Shown here: positions 48,691-57,347 of the stretch, piece by piece | Layout: each line of letters begins with the position of its first letter | How positions within the stretch are numbered: the first letter of the stretch is position 1 | Assembly (NCBI RefSeq): GCF_021389955.1 | Contig: NZ_CP089980.1 | Location: 4,149,001-4,213,000 of the forward strand | From: Fulvivirga maritima | GTDB taxonomy: Bacteria; Bacteroidota; Bacteroidia; Cytophagales; Cyclobacteriaceae | DNA: 64,000 bases | Direction of reading: 5' to 3' | The notes under the pieces: model-generated | What the model saw: the letters and a program-made list of their open reading frames with translations, nothing else | Told to the model about the DNA's origin: nothing | The model's database searches: none | Translations under genes and position numbers: made by a program

Positions 48691-50409
48691 TTATCCTACT
48701 TGGGTTAAAGCTTTTTCTTTTTTTGTAGTAAAGTACGACTCTAAATCATTCAAAGACAAGCTGTTAAGGTTCATTTCTTTTGTGAGTCCTCCTTTTCTGC
48801 CTACGCATAGTCCATAATACATGTCATGGTAGCCAGCTTTAGCGTGAGCATCAGGGTTAATACTAAGCATTACGCCTTGTTCCAGAGCATAATGAACCCA
48901 TCGCCAGTCAATGTCAAGTCTTCTTGGGTTAGCGTTTATTTCTATCACTACTTTGTTTTTGGCGCAGGCATCAATAATAGTTTTATGGTCTACAGGATAG
49001 CCTTCGCGCTGTAGTAGCAGGCGGCCAGTCATGTGGCCAAGAATAGTAGTGAAAGGATTTTCTACCGCTTTGAGTACACGTTCAGTGGCTTTCTGAGCAT
49101 CCATGTTAAGTACAGAATGTACAGAGGATACAATGAAGTCAAAGCTGGCTAGCACTTCAGGATCATAGTCTAAGCTGCCATCAGGGAGGATGTCGCACTC
49201 TATGCCTTTGAATATTTTAAAGTCTTTGTAAGTTTTATTTAGTTCATCTATTTCTGCTTGCTGCTCTGTTACGCGTTTTTCATAAAGGCCATTAGCATAG
49301 TAAAAAGATGATTTACTGTGGTCTGTAATGCCAAGGTATTCATACCCTAATTCCTGGCAGTAGTCGGCCATTTCTTTTAAAGTATGCTTACCATCACTGT
49401 AAGTAGAGTGGTTATGTAAAATGCCTTTGAGGTCAGACATTTCTATGAGTTTTGGGAGCTTGTTTTCTGCTGCCAGACCTAACTCAAACTGTCCTTCTCG
49501 TAGTTCAGGAGCTATAAAAGGCAAGTCAGCTAATTTATAAATATCTTCTTCTGAAGCTATAGTGCTTTCTTTTACAAGGTCAGCAAGACTTTTCTCTTCT
49601 TTTACAGGTGTATGAATGTGAGTAGGAGTACTAGTAGTTAGGAAAAGTTGCTTTTGGAACTCTTCAGCCGAAGTAAACCTTACCCTTACGGCGGTATTTT
49701 CTTGAGTGAGGTGACCTCGCCAGTTAAAAGGACTGCTTTTATCTTCTTCCGCAGTAAGGCTTTCATCATTATCTAAAAATGCCCTCACCTTACTTTCATC
49801 AGTGGTGGCGCAGAGCAGCATAATTTCCTCTATTACTTCTACTTTTCTTCTAAGCGCTCCTGAAGTAGATATTTGTATGTCATTAAACTCAGCCTTGAGC
49901 CTTTCAATAAGTGCTTCTGCCAGGGTTTCAGCCTGAGCATATAGTAGTTTGCCTTGATGTGCATTTCTGAATAAAATGGCCTCTTTAAGATTTTTCTGAG
50001 TCTTATCTCCAAAACCTTTGAGTTTGGTCAGTTCACCTTCATTTATGGCTTTTAATAACCCCTCACTATCCTGAATATCAAGGTCTTTCCATATCTGCCT
50101 GATTTTTTTAGCTCCTATGCCTTTAAGGCTCAATAAATCCAATATGCCCTCAGGGGTTTCAGAAAGATATTTTTCCAGAATGGTTAAACTGCCTTCTTGG
50201 TTAATTTCATCAATAGCTGCGGCAATGCTTTTGCCTACACCGTTTAATTTTTCGAGCTCTGCCAAGCTAAGCGAAGCCAGTTGCACGGGCTCTCTTTCAA
50301 GGTTAAAAATGGCATTATTATAGCTCTTAATTTTAAATTCGTTTTCACCATGAAGCTCCATTAACTGAGCCGTGGTTTTTAATAATTTGATAATTGATTT
50401 GTTATCCAA
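48691..50409 (-). CDS. polX: PolX-type DNA polymerase/PHP protein with degenerate polymerase site
   Basis: 572 residues, the family's usual length. N-terminal helix-hairpin-helix regions (LEKLNGVGKSIAAAIDEI, LKGIGAKKIRQIW, LKGFGDKTQKNL) and the palm start TSGALRRKVEVIEEIMLL follow the PolX order. Where active PolX has GDIDLL, this has EEIMLL, so at least one catalytic Asp is missing and polymerase activity is doubtful. The C-terminal PHP domain is complete (ILHNHSTYSDGKHTLKEM, YLGITDHSKSS, GIECDILPDGSLDY, VSSVHS, GHMTGR, EINANPRRLD, NPDAHAKAGY). So it is likely a nuclease or phosphoesterase acting in base-excision repair. The glycosyltransferase start is 11 bp away on the same strand. Confidence 0.93.
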   Translation of the reverse strand: MDNKSIIKLLKTTAQLMELHGENEFKIKSYNNAIFNLEREPVQLASLSLAELEKLNGVGKSIAAAIDEINQEGSLTILEKYLSETPEGILDLLSLKGIGAKKIRQIWKDLDIQDSEGLLKAINEGELTKLKGFGDKTQKNLKEAILFRNAHQGKLLYAQAETLAEALIERLKAEFNDIQISTSGALRRKVEVIEEIMLLCATTDESKVRAFLDNDESLTAEEDKSSPFNWRGHLTQENTAVRVRFTSAEEFQKQLFLTTSTPTHIHTPVKEEKSLADLVKESTIASEEDIYKLADLPFIAPELREGQFELGLAAENKLPKLIEMSDLKGILHNHSTYSDGKHTLKEMADYCQELGYEYLGITDHSKSSFYYANGLYEKRVTEQQAEIDELNKTYKDFKIFKGIECDILPDGSLDYDPEVLASFDFIVSSVHSVLNMDAQKATERVLKAVENPFTTILGHMTGRLLLQREGYPVDHKTIIDACAKNKVVIEINANPRRLDIDWRWVHYALEQGVMLSINPDAHAKAGYHDMYYGLCVGRKGGLTKEMNLNSLSLNDLESYFTTKKEKALTQVG

Positions 50410-50585
50410 AAGGTGTTTTCTTTATTGGTCTACTACAAAATAAAGGAAACATTTCTATCAACCCACTATTATTTGAAGGCTAACTGTGATTTAGAATATT
50501 TATAATTAGGGAGTTGTTTACATGATACTGTCTAAATCAGTATATTTTAGGTGTATTCTAAACCATTTCGTTCATACATTACATT

Positions 50586-52169
50586 ATGAAATTTAACACT
50601 ATTCTGTTATTCTTTCTTTTGTGCTCATTTAGTGCCTTTTCTCAGCTTAAGCAGCTTACCCGCTATGAACTGGACAGAAAAAGCGGAGATGATTTCTTTA
50701 CTGTTATTTCTGCAGGTAATGAGGGACTGATAGTGATACAAGAAACCGATGAGTATGAAAAAGGTCAAGGCAATACCTGGAAGGCAATATTGCTGGATAC
50801 GCTCATGCAAGAGCGGTTTAGATATGACCTGGCTATTGAAAGCACCTATATCTTTAGAGGGTATGACTTTAACAATGGTATATTTTATATGCTATTCAGA
50901 CATGATGAAGGCTTAAAAAGTGATTTTCACCTCATTACCTTACATGTGGCTACTGGAGATTTAAAACGTTATGATATTAAAAATGAAATAGAGCTGGAGC
51001 TGTCTCATATGATAGTAGTAGGCGAACGAGTGGTGCTGGCTGGTTATGTGCGCTACAGCCCTACGCTGGTTTCTCTTACCATGGGCGAAGACAATCTCTC
51101 TGTAATTCCGGGTTATTTTAAGGATAGAAGTGATGTTATAGACCTGCGGGCTAACCATAATAGCACTTTTAATGTGCTTACCAGGGAGAAGAATTATGAT
51201 GGCTATTATCTGCGTATGCGTACTTACAGCCCTGAAGGACGGATATTATTTGAGAAGGAAATAGAAGTGCCATTTGATTATCGCGTGGTAGATGCTAAGA
51301 CTACTGATTTTGTGAGTGGCAATATAGCTGTGGTGGGTACTTTTAGCAGGGGGAGCACCTCTTCATCTCAAGGAATATTTTTCACTATAGTGCAGCCCGA
51401 AGGGAAAAGGGAAAAAATGATATATTTTGGTTATGGTGATCTGGAACATTTCTTTGATTATATGGGGGAAAAACGATCTGCCCGAGTAAGAAGGCGGGTG
51501 GAGAGGAAAAAGCAGAGGGGTAAAGATTTTAACTATAGTTCTAAATTATTATTACATCAGGTAAGAGAAGAGCAGGACGCTTACATTATTGCAGCTGAGA
51601 TTTATGATCCTGAATTTGAGCGATATCAGGATCCGTCTATGTTCTCTCCTTATTATGACCCTCGTGGTTTTAATCGATATAATTCTTTTAGCCAGCAGCG
51701 CTATGTAAGAAGGCCTTATGGTTATCAGGGGCCTCATGAACCTAATCACTTCAAATACCTGGAAACTATAATAGTGAAGCTGAATGATGAAGGTCATCTG
51801 CTGTGGGATAACAGTTTTGCCATAGAAGAGGTGGAGTCCAATTCATTAGAGGCTGTTACTGATTATAATGTAAAAGGAAATGATATTAGCATGATATATA
51901 AGTCTGATGAAAAGCTCGCTTATAAAATTGCTGAAGGCAGTGAAAGCATAGTGGAAGATGCTGACGAAATGGCCCTGCTTTATGAAAATGATGAACTGGA
52001 TCATGAGTATGAAGGCGTAGGAGGGGTGAGTCATTGGTATAATGATACCTTCTTTGTTTGGGGCTACCAAAAGGTGCAGAATAAGAAAAATGAAGCGGTT
52101 GATAATCGTCGAAGTGTGATCTACATAAACAAGGTGGAAATTGATAAAACCCTCCAAAATGAGCAGTAA
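50586..52169 (+). CDS. secreted protein of unknown function, 527 residues
   Basis: Signal peptide MKFNTILLFFLLCSFSAFSQ. The mature protein has repeated beta-strand pairs of the kind seen in propellers (WKAILLDTLMQERFRYDLAI, FHLITLHVATGDLKRYDIKN) and a charged middle (RRRVERKKQRGKDFNYSSKLLL). A Tyr/Pro/Arg-rich segment (SMFSPYYDPRGFNRYNSF) precedes the C-terminal strands. I recognise no family and no catalytic motif. It is monocistronic, between polX and a small Cys-rich gene. Confidence 0.7.
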   Translation: MKFNTILLFFLLCSFSAFSQLKQLTRYELDRKSGDDFFTVISAGNEGLIVIQETDEYEKGQGNTWKAILLDTLMQERFRYDLAIESTYIFRGYDFNNGIFYMLFRHDEGLKSDFHLITLHVATGDLKRYDIKNEIELELSHMIVVGERVVLAGYVRYSPTLVSLTMGEDNLSVIPGYFKDRSDVIDLRANHNSTFNVLTREKNYDGYYLRMRTYSPEGRILFEKEIEVPFDYRVVDAKTTDFVSGNIAVVGTFSRGSTSSSQGIFFTIVQPEGKREKMIYFGYGDLEHFFDYMGEKRSARVRRRVERKKQRGKDFNYSSKLLLHQVREEQDAYIIAAEIYDPEFERYQDPSMFSPYYDPRGFNRYNSFSQQRYVRRPYGYQGPHEPNHFKYLETIIVKLNDEGHLLWDNSFAIEEVESNSLEAVTDYNVKGNDISMIYKSDEKLAYKIAEGSESIVEDADEMALLYENDELDHEYEGVGGVSHWYNDTFFVWGYQKVQNKKNEAVDNRRSVIYINKVEIDKTLQNEQ

Positions 52170-52259
52170 CCTTAATTTAGTTTAATTATAAATTAAAATC
52201 GCAATGAACATTTTCCCGTTTTTTATCCTTTCTTTGATATAAACTAAAACGGAAGAACT

Positions 52260-52487
52260 ATGGAAAATGTATGTAAAAACTGTAACCACTGGGCGCCAGA
52301 AGCACCAGTAGTTGCTAATAAGGAAAATTACGGAGAGTGTAACAAATTAAGTCATGTGGAGTCTAAAATGGATCCTGACTTCATCATTCCTGTACTTAAT
52401 GGTGGTAAACCTGTGAATAGTGAATCTAAAGAGATTGAATACATCACTGGTTCTACTTTCGGTTGTAACCAATTCGCACAAGCGTAA
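52260..52487 (+). CDS. small Cys-rich protein of unknown function
   Basis: 75 residues. VCKNCNHWAPEAP (CxxC) near the start, GECNKL in the middle and FGCNQFAQA at the end give four Cys, enough for one zinc or Fe-S site. The pattern CxxCxxW...GxC...FGCxxF appears in small proteins of unknown role. No signal peptide. Followed by a strong terminator at 52498. Confidence 0.7.
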   Translation: MENVCKNCNHWAPEAPVVANKENYGECNKLSHVESKMDPDFIIPVLNGGKPVNSESKEIEYITGSTFGCNQFAQA

Positions 52488-52497
52488 ATAATATTTC

Positions 52498-52558
52498 AGC
52501 TGTTTTAAAAGTAAGGGTTGCTCAGCAATATCATTCTGCTTTTAAAACAGCTTTTTTT
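52498..52558 (+). terminator. strong intrinsic terminator
   Basis: AGCTGTTTTAAAAG (52498-52511) pairs perfectly with CTTTTAAAACAGCT (52539-52552), a 14-bp stem with a 27-base loop, running into seven T. It serves the Cys-rich gene; the minus-strand small gene ends 3 bp beyond it. Confidence 0.85.
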
Positions 52559-52560
52559 CT

Positions 52561-52683
52561 TTAATGACTCGCCAGTTCATAGATAAAGTATCCTATTATC
52601 ATCAGGATCATAGCTGCATACATTAGCAGATCTACCCTTACATATTCTTTATATTTCCTGTACAAATTCATTAATTCTCTCAT
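52561..52683 (-). CDS. small single-helix membrane protein
   Basis: ATG at 52683 opens a 40-residue frame on the minus strand: a basic start (MRELMNLYRKYKEYVRV) and one hydrophobic helix (LLMYAAMILMIIGYFIYELA). The arginine-rich then hydrophobic order suggests an inner-membrane protein with a cytoplasmic start. It lies divergent from the large transporter gene, with its start 67 bp from that gene's start. No family name known to me. Confidence 0.5.
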   Translation of the reverse strand: MRELMNLYRKYKEYVRVDLLMYAAMILMIIGYFIYELASH

Positions 52684-52750
52684 GTGCTCTAAGATAAGTG
52701 TTTAATTTATTTTAAATACTTTGAATTTGCCGTTATATTGGTCTTAAGTT

Positions 52751-54976
52751 ATGAGTACTACATTAAGAGAAAAGAAGGCCGGGTTCGGAACGGGTCCCGT
52801 ATTCTTTACAGCAATATCTACTATTTTGGGTGCCATTATGTTCCTGAGATTTGGTTATGCTGTAGGTAGCGTAGGGTTTGCAGGTACTATTGGTATTATC
52901 TTATTTGCTAATTTGGTTACCATACCTACTGCTATGGCTATAGCCGAAATAGCTACTAACCAGAAAGTAGAGGGTGGAGGTGAATATTATATCATTTCAC
53001 GTTCTTTTGGCATTAATGTAGGTGCCGCCATTGGTATAGCTCTATATCTGTCTCAGGCCATAAGTGTGGCTTTTTATACCATCGCTTTTGCCGAAGCTTT
53101 TGGGCCAGTGTTTGATTATGTTAACACTCAGTTCGATCTCAATCTGTCTGATAAAAGGATTATAAGTCTGCCTGCTGTGATATTGCTGAGTATACTTATG
53201 ATTAAAAAAGGGGCCGATTTAGGCATGAAGGCTTTGTATGTGGTAGTAGCCATCCTTTTTCTGTCACTTATTATGTTTTTTGTAGGCTCTACAGATTACA
53301 ATTCAGCCATGGTAAATCTCCGCTGGACTGATCATATTGATAATCCTGATACCTTTTTCGCGGTTTTTGCCATTGTCTTCCCTGCCTTTACCGGTATGAC
53401 GGCCGGTGTAGGGTTGTCTGGTGATTTAAGAGATCCTAAAAAGTCTATTCCATTAGGTACACTGGCAGCTACTATTGTGGGTATGGTAATTTATATATTT
53501 ATTGCCTATAAGCTGGCTGTATCAGCTGCTCCTGGTGATTTGGTAGAAGATCCTTTGATTATGATGCGCATAGCGGCTCTGGGTCCTATTATACCTATTG
53601 GCTTGGCGGCAGCCACCATTTCTTCTGCACTGGGCAGTATTATGGTTGCGCCCAGAACTTTGCAGGCACTGGCCAGTGACAAGGTGTTTCCTTTGCCTCA
53701 TATTAATACGTATTTGGCGAAAGGGAAGAAAGGCTCCAATGATCCTATCAATGCTACTATAGTCACCAGCCTCATAGCCATTGTTTTCGTTAGTCTGGGC
53801 GATGTAAATGCCGTAGCGGAGATCATCTCTATGTTCTTTATGATTACCTACGGTTCGTTATGCCTTATTTCATTTCTTCAGCATTTTGCGGCTGATCCTT
53901 CATACAGACCTTCTTTCCGGTCTAAATGGTATGTTTCTTTACTAGGGGCAGTGTTATGTGTGTACCTCATGTTTAAAATGAATGCACAGTATACCATTAT
54001 TTCAATTATTTTAATGACGGGGATTTATTTCTTCGTAACCCAAACGAGCAAATCAAAAGAAGGACTGGCAAAAATATTTCAAGGCGTTATCTTTCAGCTG
54101 AGTAGGCAGCTGCAGGTGTTTTTGCAGAAGGCTGAACGAGGAGAAGAGGGGTGGAGGCCATCCGTAATTTGTATTTCCTCTGATTTCTTTAAGCGCCCGG
54201 CGGCTTTTCAGTTTATGAAGTGGATATCTCATCGCTATGGTTTCGGAACTTATCTACATTATATTAATGGATATTTCTCAAAAGATTCCTATCAAAAGTC
54301 GCAGGAGCAAATACGCAGGTTATTGAAGGTGACAGGCTCCACCCGCAATAAGGTGTTTGTAGATACCCTCATTTCGCCCTCCTTTACCAGTGCTGTGGCT
54401 CAGGCCATACAGTTGCCTAGTGTTTCCGGTAAAGAGGTGAACATGATTTTGTTTGAATTTGCCAAAGACAACATCGCTAACCTAACGGACATCATAGATA
54501 ATTTCACTATGGTGAAAGCTGCTGAATTTGATATTTGTGTGCTGGGCTCCTCAGACCGGGAGTTTGGCTTTAATAACAGTATTCATATCTGGCTTACACC
54601 TAATGATCTAAAAAACAGTAGTCTTATGATTTTGATGGGCTACATCATTATGGGGCACCGTGATTGGAAGAATGCAGAGATCAAAATTTTTGCAGTGGTA
54701 AATGAAAAGGAAATGTCTGAGCAGGAGGAAATGCTCATATCTATGATTAAGGCAGGTCGTTTGCCTATCTCTCCTAAAAATATTGAGCTCATAAAGCATA
54801 AGCTGGAGGTGAGTACTAAAGAGATTATTAATGATAAGTCACAAGATGCTGATCTTACTATTGTAGGATTCAGGGCTGAAGCTATAAAACAGCGCGGTGC
54901 AGAAGTATTTAAAGGGTATGAAGGAGTAGGAAATATTCTATTTGTGAACGCTTCTAAAGAAAAGGAGATACAATAG
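52751..54976 (+). CDS. APC-superfamily transporter of the cation-chloride cotransporter type
   Basis: 741 residues. About twelve membrane helices (FFTAISTILGAIMFLRFGYA... ) with the APC opening GTGPVFFTAISTILGAI, the EGGGEYYIISRSFG loop and FTGMTAGVGLSGDLRDPKKS, which together resemble SLC12 (Na-K-Cl) proteins. A large cytoplasmic C-terminal domain (~460-741: ICISSDFFKRPAAFQFMKWI ... ILFVNASKEKE) with Rossmann-like strands is typical of that group. So it probably moves Cl- with Na+ or K+, or amino acids. The divergent small membrane protein may share its promoter region. The next gene is convergent. Confidence 0.85.
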   Translation: MSTTLREKKAGFGTGPVFFTAISTILGAIMFLRFGYAVGSVGFAGTIGIILFANLVTIPTAMAIAEIATNQKVEGGGEYYIISRSFGINVGAAIGIALYLSQAISVAFYTIAFAEAFGPVFDYVNTQFDLNLSDKRIISLPAVILLSILMIKKGADLGMKALYVVVAILFLSLIMFFVGSTDYNSAMVNLRWTDHIDNPDTFFAVFAIVFPAFTGMTAGVGLSGDLRDPKKSIPLGTLAATIVGMVIYIFIAYKLAVSAAPGDLVEDPLIMMRIAALGPIIPIGLAAATISSALGSIMVAPRTLQALASDKVFPLPHINTYLAKGKKGSNDPINATIVTSLIAIVFVSLGDVNAVAEIISMFFMITYGSLCLISFLQHFAADPSYRPSFRSKWYVSLLGAVLCVYLMFKMNAQYTIISIILMTGIYFFVTQTSKSKEGLAKIFQGVIFQLSRQLQVFLQKAERGEEGWRPSVICISSDFFKRPAAFQFMKWISHRYGFGTYLHYINGYFSKDSYQKSQEQIRRLLKVTGSTRNKVFVDTLISPSFTSAVAQAIQLPSVSGKEVNMILFEFAKDNIANLTDIIDNFTMVKAAEFDICVLGSSDREFGFNNSIHIWLTPNDLKNSSLMILMGYIIMGHRDWKNAEIKIFAVVNEKEMSEQEEMLISMIKAGRLPISPKNIELIKHKLEVSTKEIINDKSQDADLTIVGFRAEAIKQRGAEVFKGYEGVGNILFVNASKEKEIQ

Positions 54977-56212
54977 TTAAACTTCTTTTTTGAACCTTAC
55001 GAAGAAGCTGGCTCCTTTTTTTAGCTCACTTTCGCACCAGATTTCAGCATTAATAGCATCGGTGTATTTTTTCACTATTGATAGTCCCAGGCCTGTAGAT
55101 ATTTCATTACCTGTAGGTCTGGCTGATAGTTTTTGGTATTTTCTGAATAGCTTATTCTTGTCTTCTTCGCTAAGGCCAGGTCCTTGGTCTTTTACTTCAA
55201 AAAGAGCATGATCTTCATCTTCAGTTAAGTTGATGGTGATAGTGGTTCTGCGTGGAGAAAATTTAATAGCATTAGAGATCAGATTTTCAAGAATTTGATG
55301 GGCCAAATCTTCATCTGCTTCAGCTATAATAGGCTTGTTGATTTCATATTCCAGAGATATAGATTTTTCCTCTGCATTGAGCTTATAGTTAGCAATGATC
55401 TCATGTAATAACTCAGTCAGGTTGATGTCAGAAAACTCTACATTGAGTGCATTAGCCTCCATTGATTCTACATCTAATATGCGAGTAATCATGTCGTTAA
55501 GTTTACCTGCACTATACTCTATAGTGTTCAGGTATTTCATGGTCTCTTCGTCTATCCTTTCCGGGTGGATTTTTATCACACTGACCAAACCTTTTATCTG
55601 ACTCAGTGGACTTTTTAAATCATGAGCTACTATGCCAATAAGGCTGTTCTTTTCTGAGTTTAAGTTAATGAGCTCTATGTGCTTTTGCATAAGCTCGTCT
55701 TTCTGTTGGCGAGCCACATCATGCATATTGCTAATGGTTTCATTAGCATTATACAGGTAGTCAGCCTGATCTTTTAGCTCCTCATTCTTTTCAGTAATGG
55801 TATCATTGGCTTCTTTTAACTGGTAGGCCTGGTCTTCTATTTTCTGCTTTTGACGGCTCAGTTCTTCATTTTTATGCCATATATTTTCATAGGCATCTTC
55901 AAGATGATCCATTAGTTTGAGAAGCTCCTTTTTCTTATGTTCTAGCAGATAATTATCAGAGGAGACTATTTCATTCTTCCTTTTTAGTTGATTGGCTTCA
56001 ATTTTAAGGTTGTCGATTTCTGTGATAAAATCTTTCACACATTCATCATTAGAGGGAAGGGCGTGCTTAATAAACTCCTGATGCTTTTTTACAAAGTTTT
56101 TGAGCTCAGGGTCTTCTGAATTTGCTGCAAGAGTAAGCAAACCATTTATAAAACCTTTCGGCAAATAAGTATATTCAGATGTTTTTGCTTTTTTTTTAAT
56201 GTTAGTCATCAC
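54977..56212 (-). CDS. soluble histidine kinase with long coiled coil
   Basis: 411 residues with no membrane helix. After a short N-terminal domain, a coiled coil runs ~75-185 (KKKELLKLMDHLEDAYENIW..., EKNEELKDQADYLYNANETI). HisKA follows with the acceptor His in VAHDLKSPLSQIKGLVSV (~198), and an ATPase domain with NLISNAIKFSPRRT, VKDQGPGLSEEDKNKLF and STGLGLSIVKKY. It is an orphan kinase: no receiver gene is adjacent. The coiled coil may link it to an upstream sensor. The stop abuts the convergent transporter stop. Confidence 0.94.
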   Translation of the reverse strand: MMTNIKKKAKTSEYTYLPKGFINGLLTLAANSEDPELKNFVKKHQEFIKHALPSNDECVKDFITEIDNLKIEANQLKRKNEIVSSDNYLLEHKKKELLKLMDHLEDAYENIWHKNEELSRQKQKIEDQAYQLKEANDTITEKNEELKDQADYLYNANETISNMHDVARQQKDELMQKHIELINLNSEKNSLIGIVAHDLKSPLSQIKGLVSVIKIHPERIDEETMKYLNTIEYSAGKLNDMITRILDVESMEANALNVEFSDINLTELLHEIIANYKLNAEEKSISLEYEINKPIIAEADEDLAHQILENLISNAIKFSPRRTTITINLTEDEDHALFEVKDQGPGLSEEDKNKLFRKYQKLSARPTGNEISTGLGLSIVKKYTDAINAEIWCESELKKGASFFVRFKKEV

Positions 56213-56531
56213 ACGCCATTTTACTGGCTAATGAAATTAATTGAATGCTATGGATTATGCTATTATTTGTAAGTTAAATATAAAAAATTATTATTTTATT
56301 ATCTTTCTAAATAAGGGATTGTGTGTAAAGTGCTGTTAATGCGTTCCGTTCACAATTAACTCAATCTATGACATTATCCCTTGTTATCCGTTATAGGATA
56401 GACACTCACAATTAATGTTCAATATCTAATTTCAAAAATTAAAATTTATTTTCATATACAATGTCTAAATTAAACCTAGATAAGAATTAATCTTGATCTA
56501 GATAAGGCAGATACTAAACGAGAATTATGGG
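56213..56531. other. 319-bp intergenic region, no gene seen
   Basis: Very A/T-rich. Small repeats: TCACAATTAA at about 56349 and 56410, CTAGATAAG twice at about 56477 and 56498, and TATCC/GGATA around GTTATA at ~56388-56403. None forms a clear promoter, tRNA or terminator. Confidence 0.35.
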
Positions 56532-57257
56532 TTAAAGCCTCCCTGAATGCAAAAAGATAGGAAAGCTGATCTTATCCTCATTCCACACTTTCTTTAATTG
56601 GCTTATTACATCCGAAACGGGATTTTTTTGATGAGTTGAAATATACTTTTGAACAGATGACCAGGTGTTAAGGTAGCCTTCCATGTGTTCTATAGTCCAA
56701 GGCAGTGTATATTTGAAATACTGTTTTTCATAATTTCTAAGTCCGAAAGAAATACCATCATATTCATTCATAAGTATGGTTCTTTCAGGGTCCCAATTAG
56801 GTCCAATTATATCGTCATGGAAGTGTCTGATGATTTTGTTAGCTTCCTTATTAATATCAATAAGCCCATACCCCCAGTAGCAGAGCCAGGCCTCTGGAGT
56901 AGCTACTTTTCTTGCTTCTTTAATAAAAGCCTCATGATTGAACCAGTGGAGTGCCTGTGCTACCGTAATCAGATCTACAGATGCCGCAGGGATTGAACTG
57001 TCTTCGGCGGAAGCCACTAAATATTCTATATTATCTAGTTGAGGAGCCTGATCTAATTGTTTTTTACTGATGTCTGTGGCTATTACTTTTTCGAATTTTT
57101 TAGCTAATTGCTGTGCTACCTGCCCGTTACCTGTAGCACAATCCCAGGCACAAGAAAATGAAGTGACACGTGCGAAAAGTGTATCATAAAGTTCTTGAGG
57201 GTAGTGAGGTCGGTACTGTGCATACCCTTTTGCCTGTCTGGAAAAGTTATCCTTCAT
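56532..57257 (-). CDS. class I SAM-dependent methyltransferase
   Basis: 241 residues. The start QAKGYAQYRPHYPQELYDTL is common in this methyltransferase group. Motif I is AWDCATGNGQVAQQLAKKF, then VIATDISKKQLDQAP, and SVDLITVAQALHWFNHEAF, all consistent with SAM binding. Substrate unknown: similar proteins are involved in secondary metabolism or RNA modification. Ends with FPIFLHSGRL. Convergent with nothing close; divergent from the GH31 gene 90 bp away. Confidence 0.9.
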   Translation of the reverse strand: MKDNFSRQAKGYAQYRPHYPQELYDTLFARVTSFSCAWDCATGNGQVAQQLAKKFEKVIATDISKKQLDQAPQLDNIEYLVASAEDSSIPAASVDLITVAQALHWFNHEAFIKEARKVATPEAWLCYWGYGLIDINKEANKIIRHFHDDIIGPNWDPERTILMNEYDGISFGLRNYEKQYFKYTLPWTIEHMEGYLNTWSSVQKYISTHQKNPVSDVISQLKKVWNEDKISFPIFLHSGRL

Positions 57258-57347
57258 AAAAAATGCCTAATTTTAGATGATAAATAATGAACAGATAAAT
57301 GATATTATCCATTAAAAGTTACTGGTACTCAACCTAAATTTACAGTC

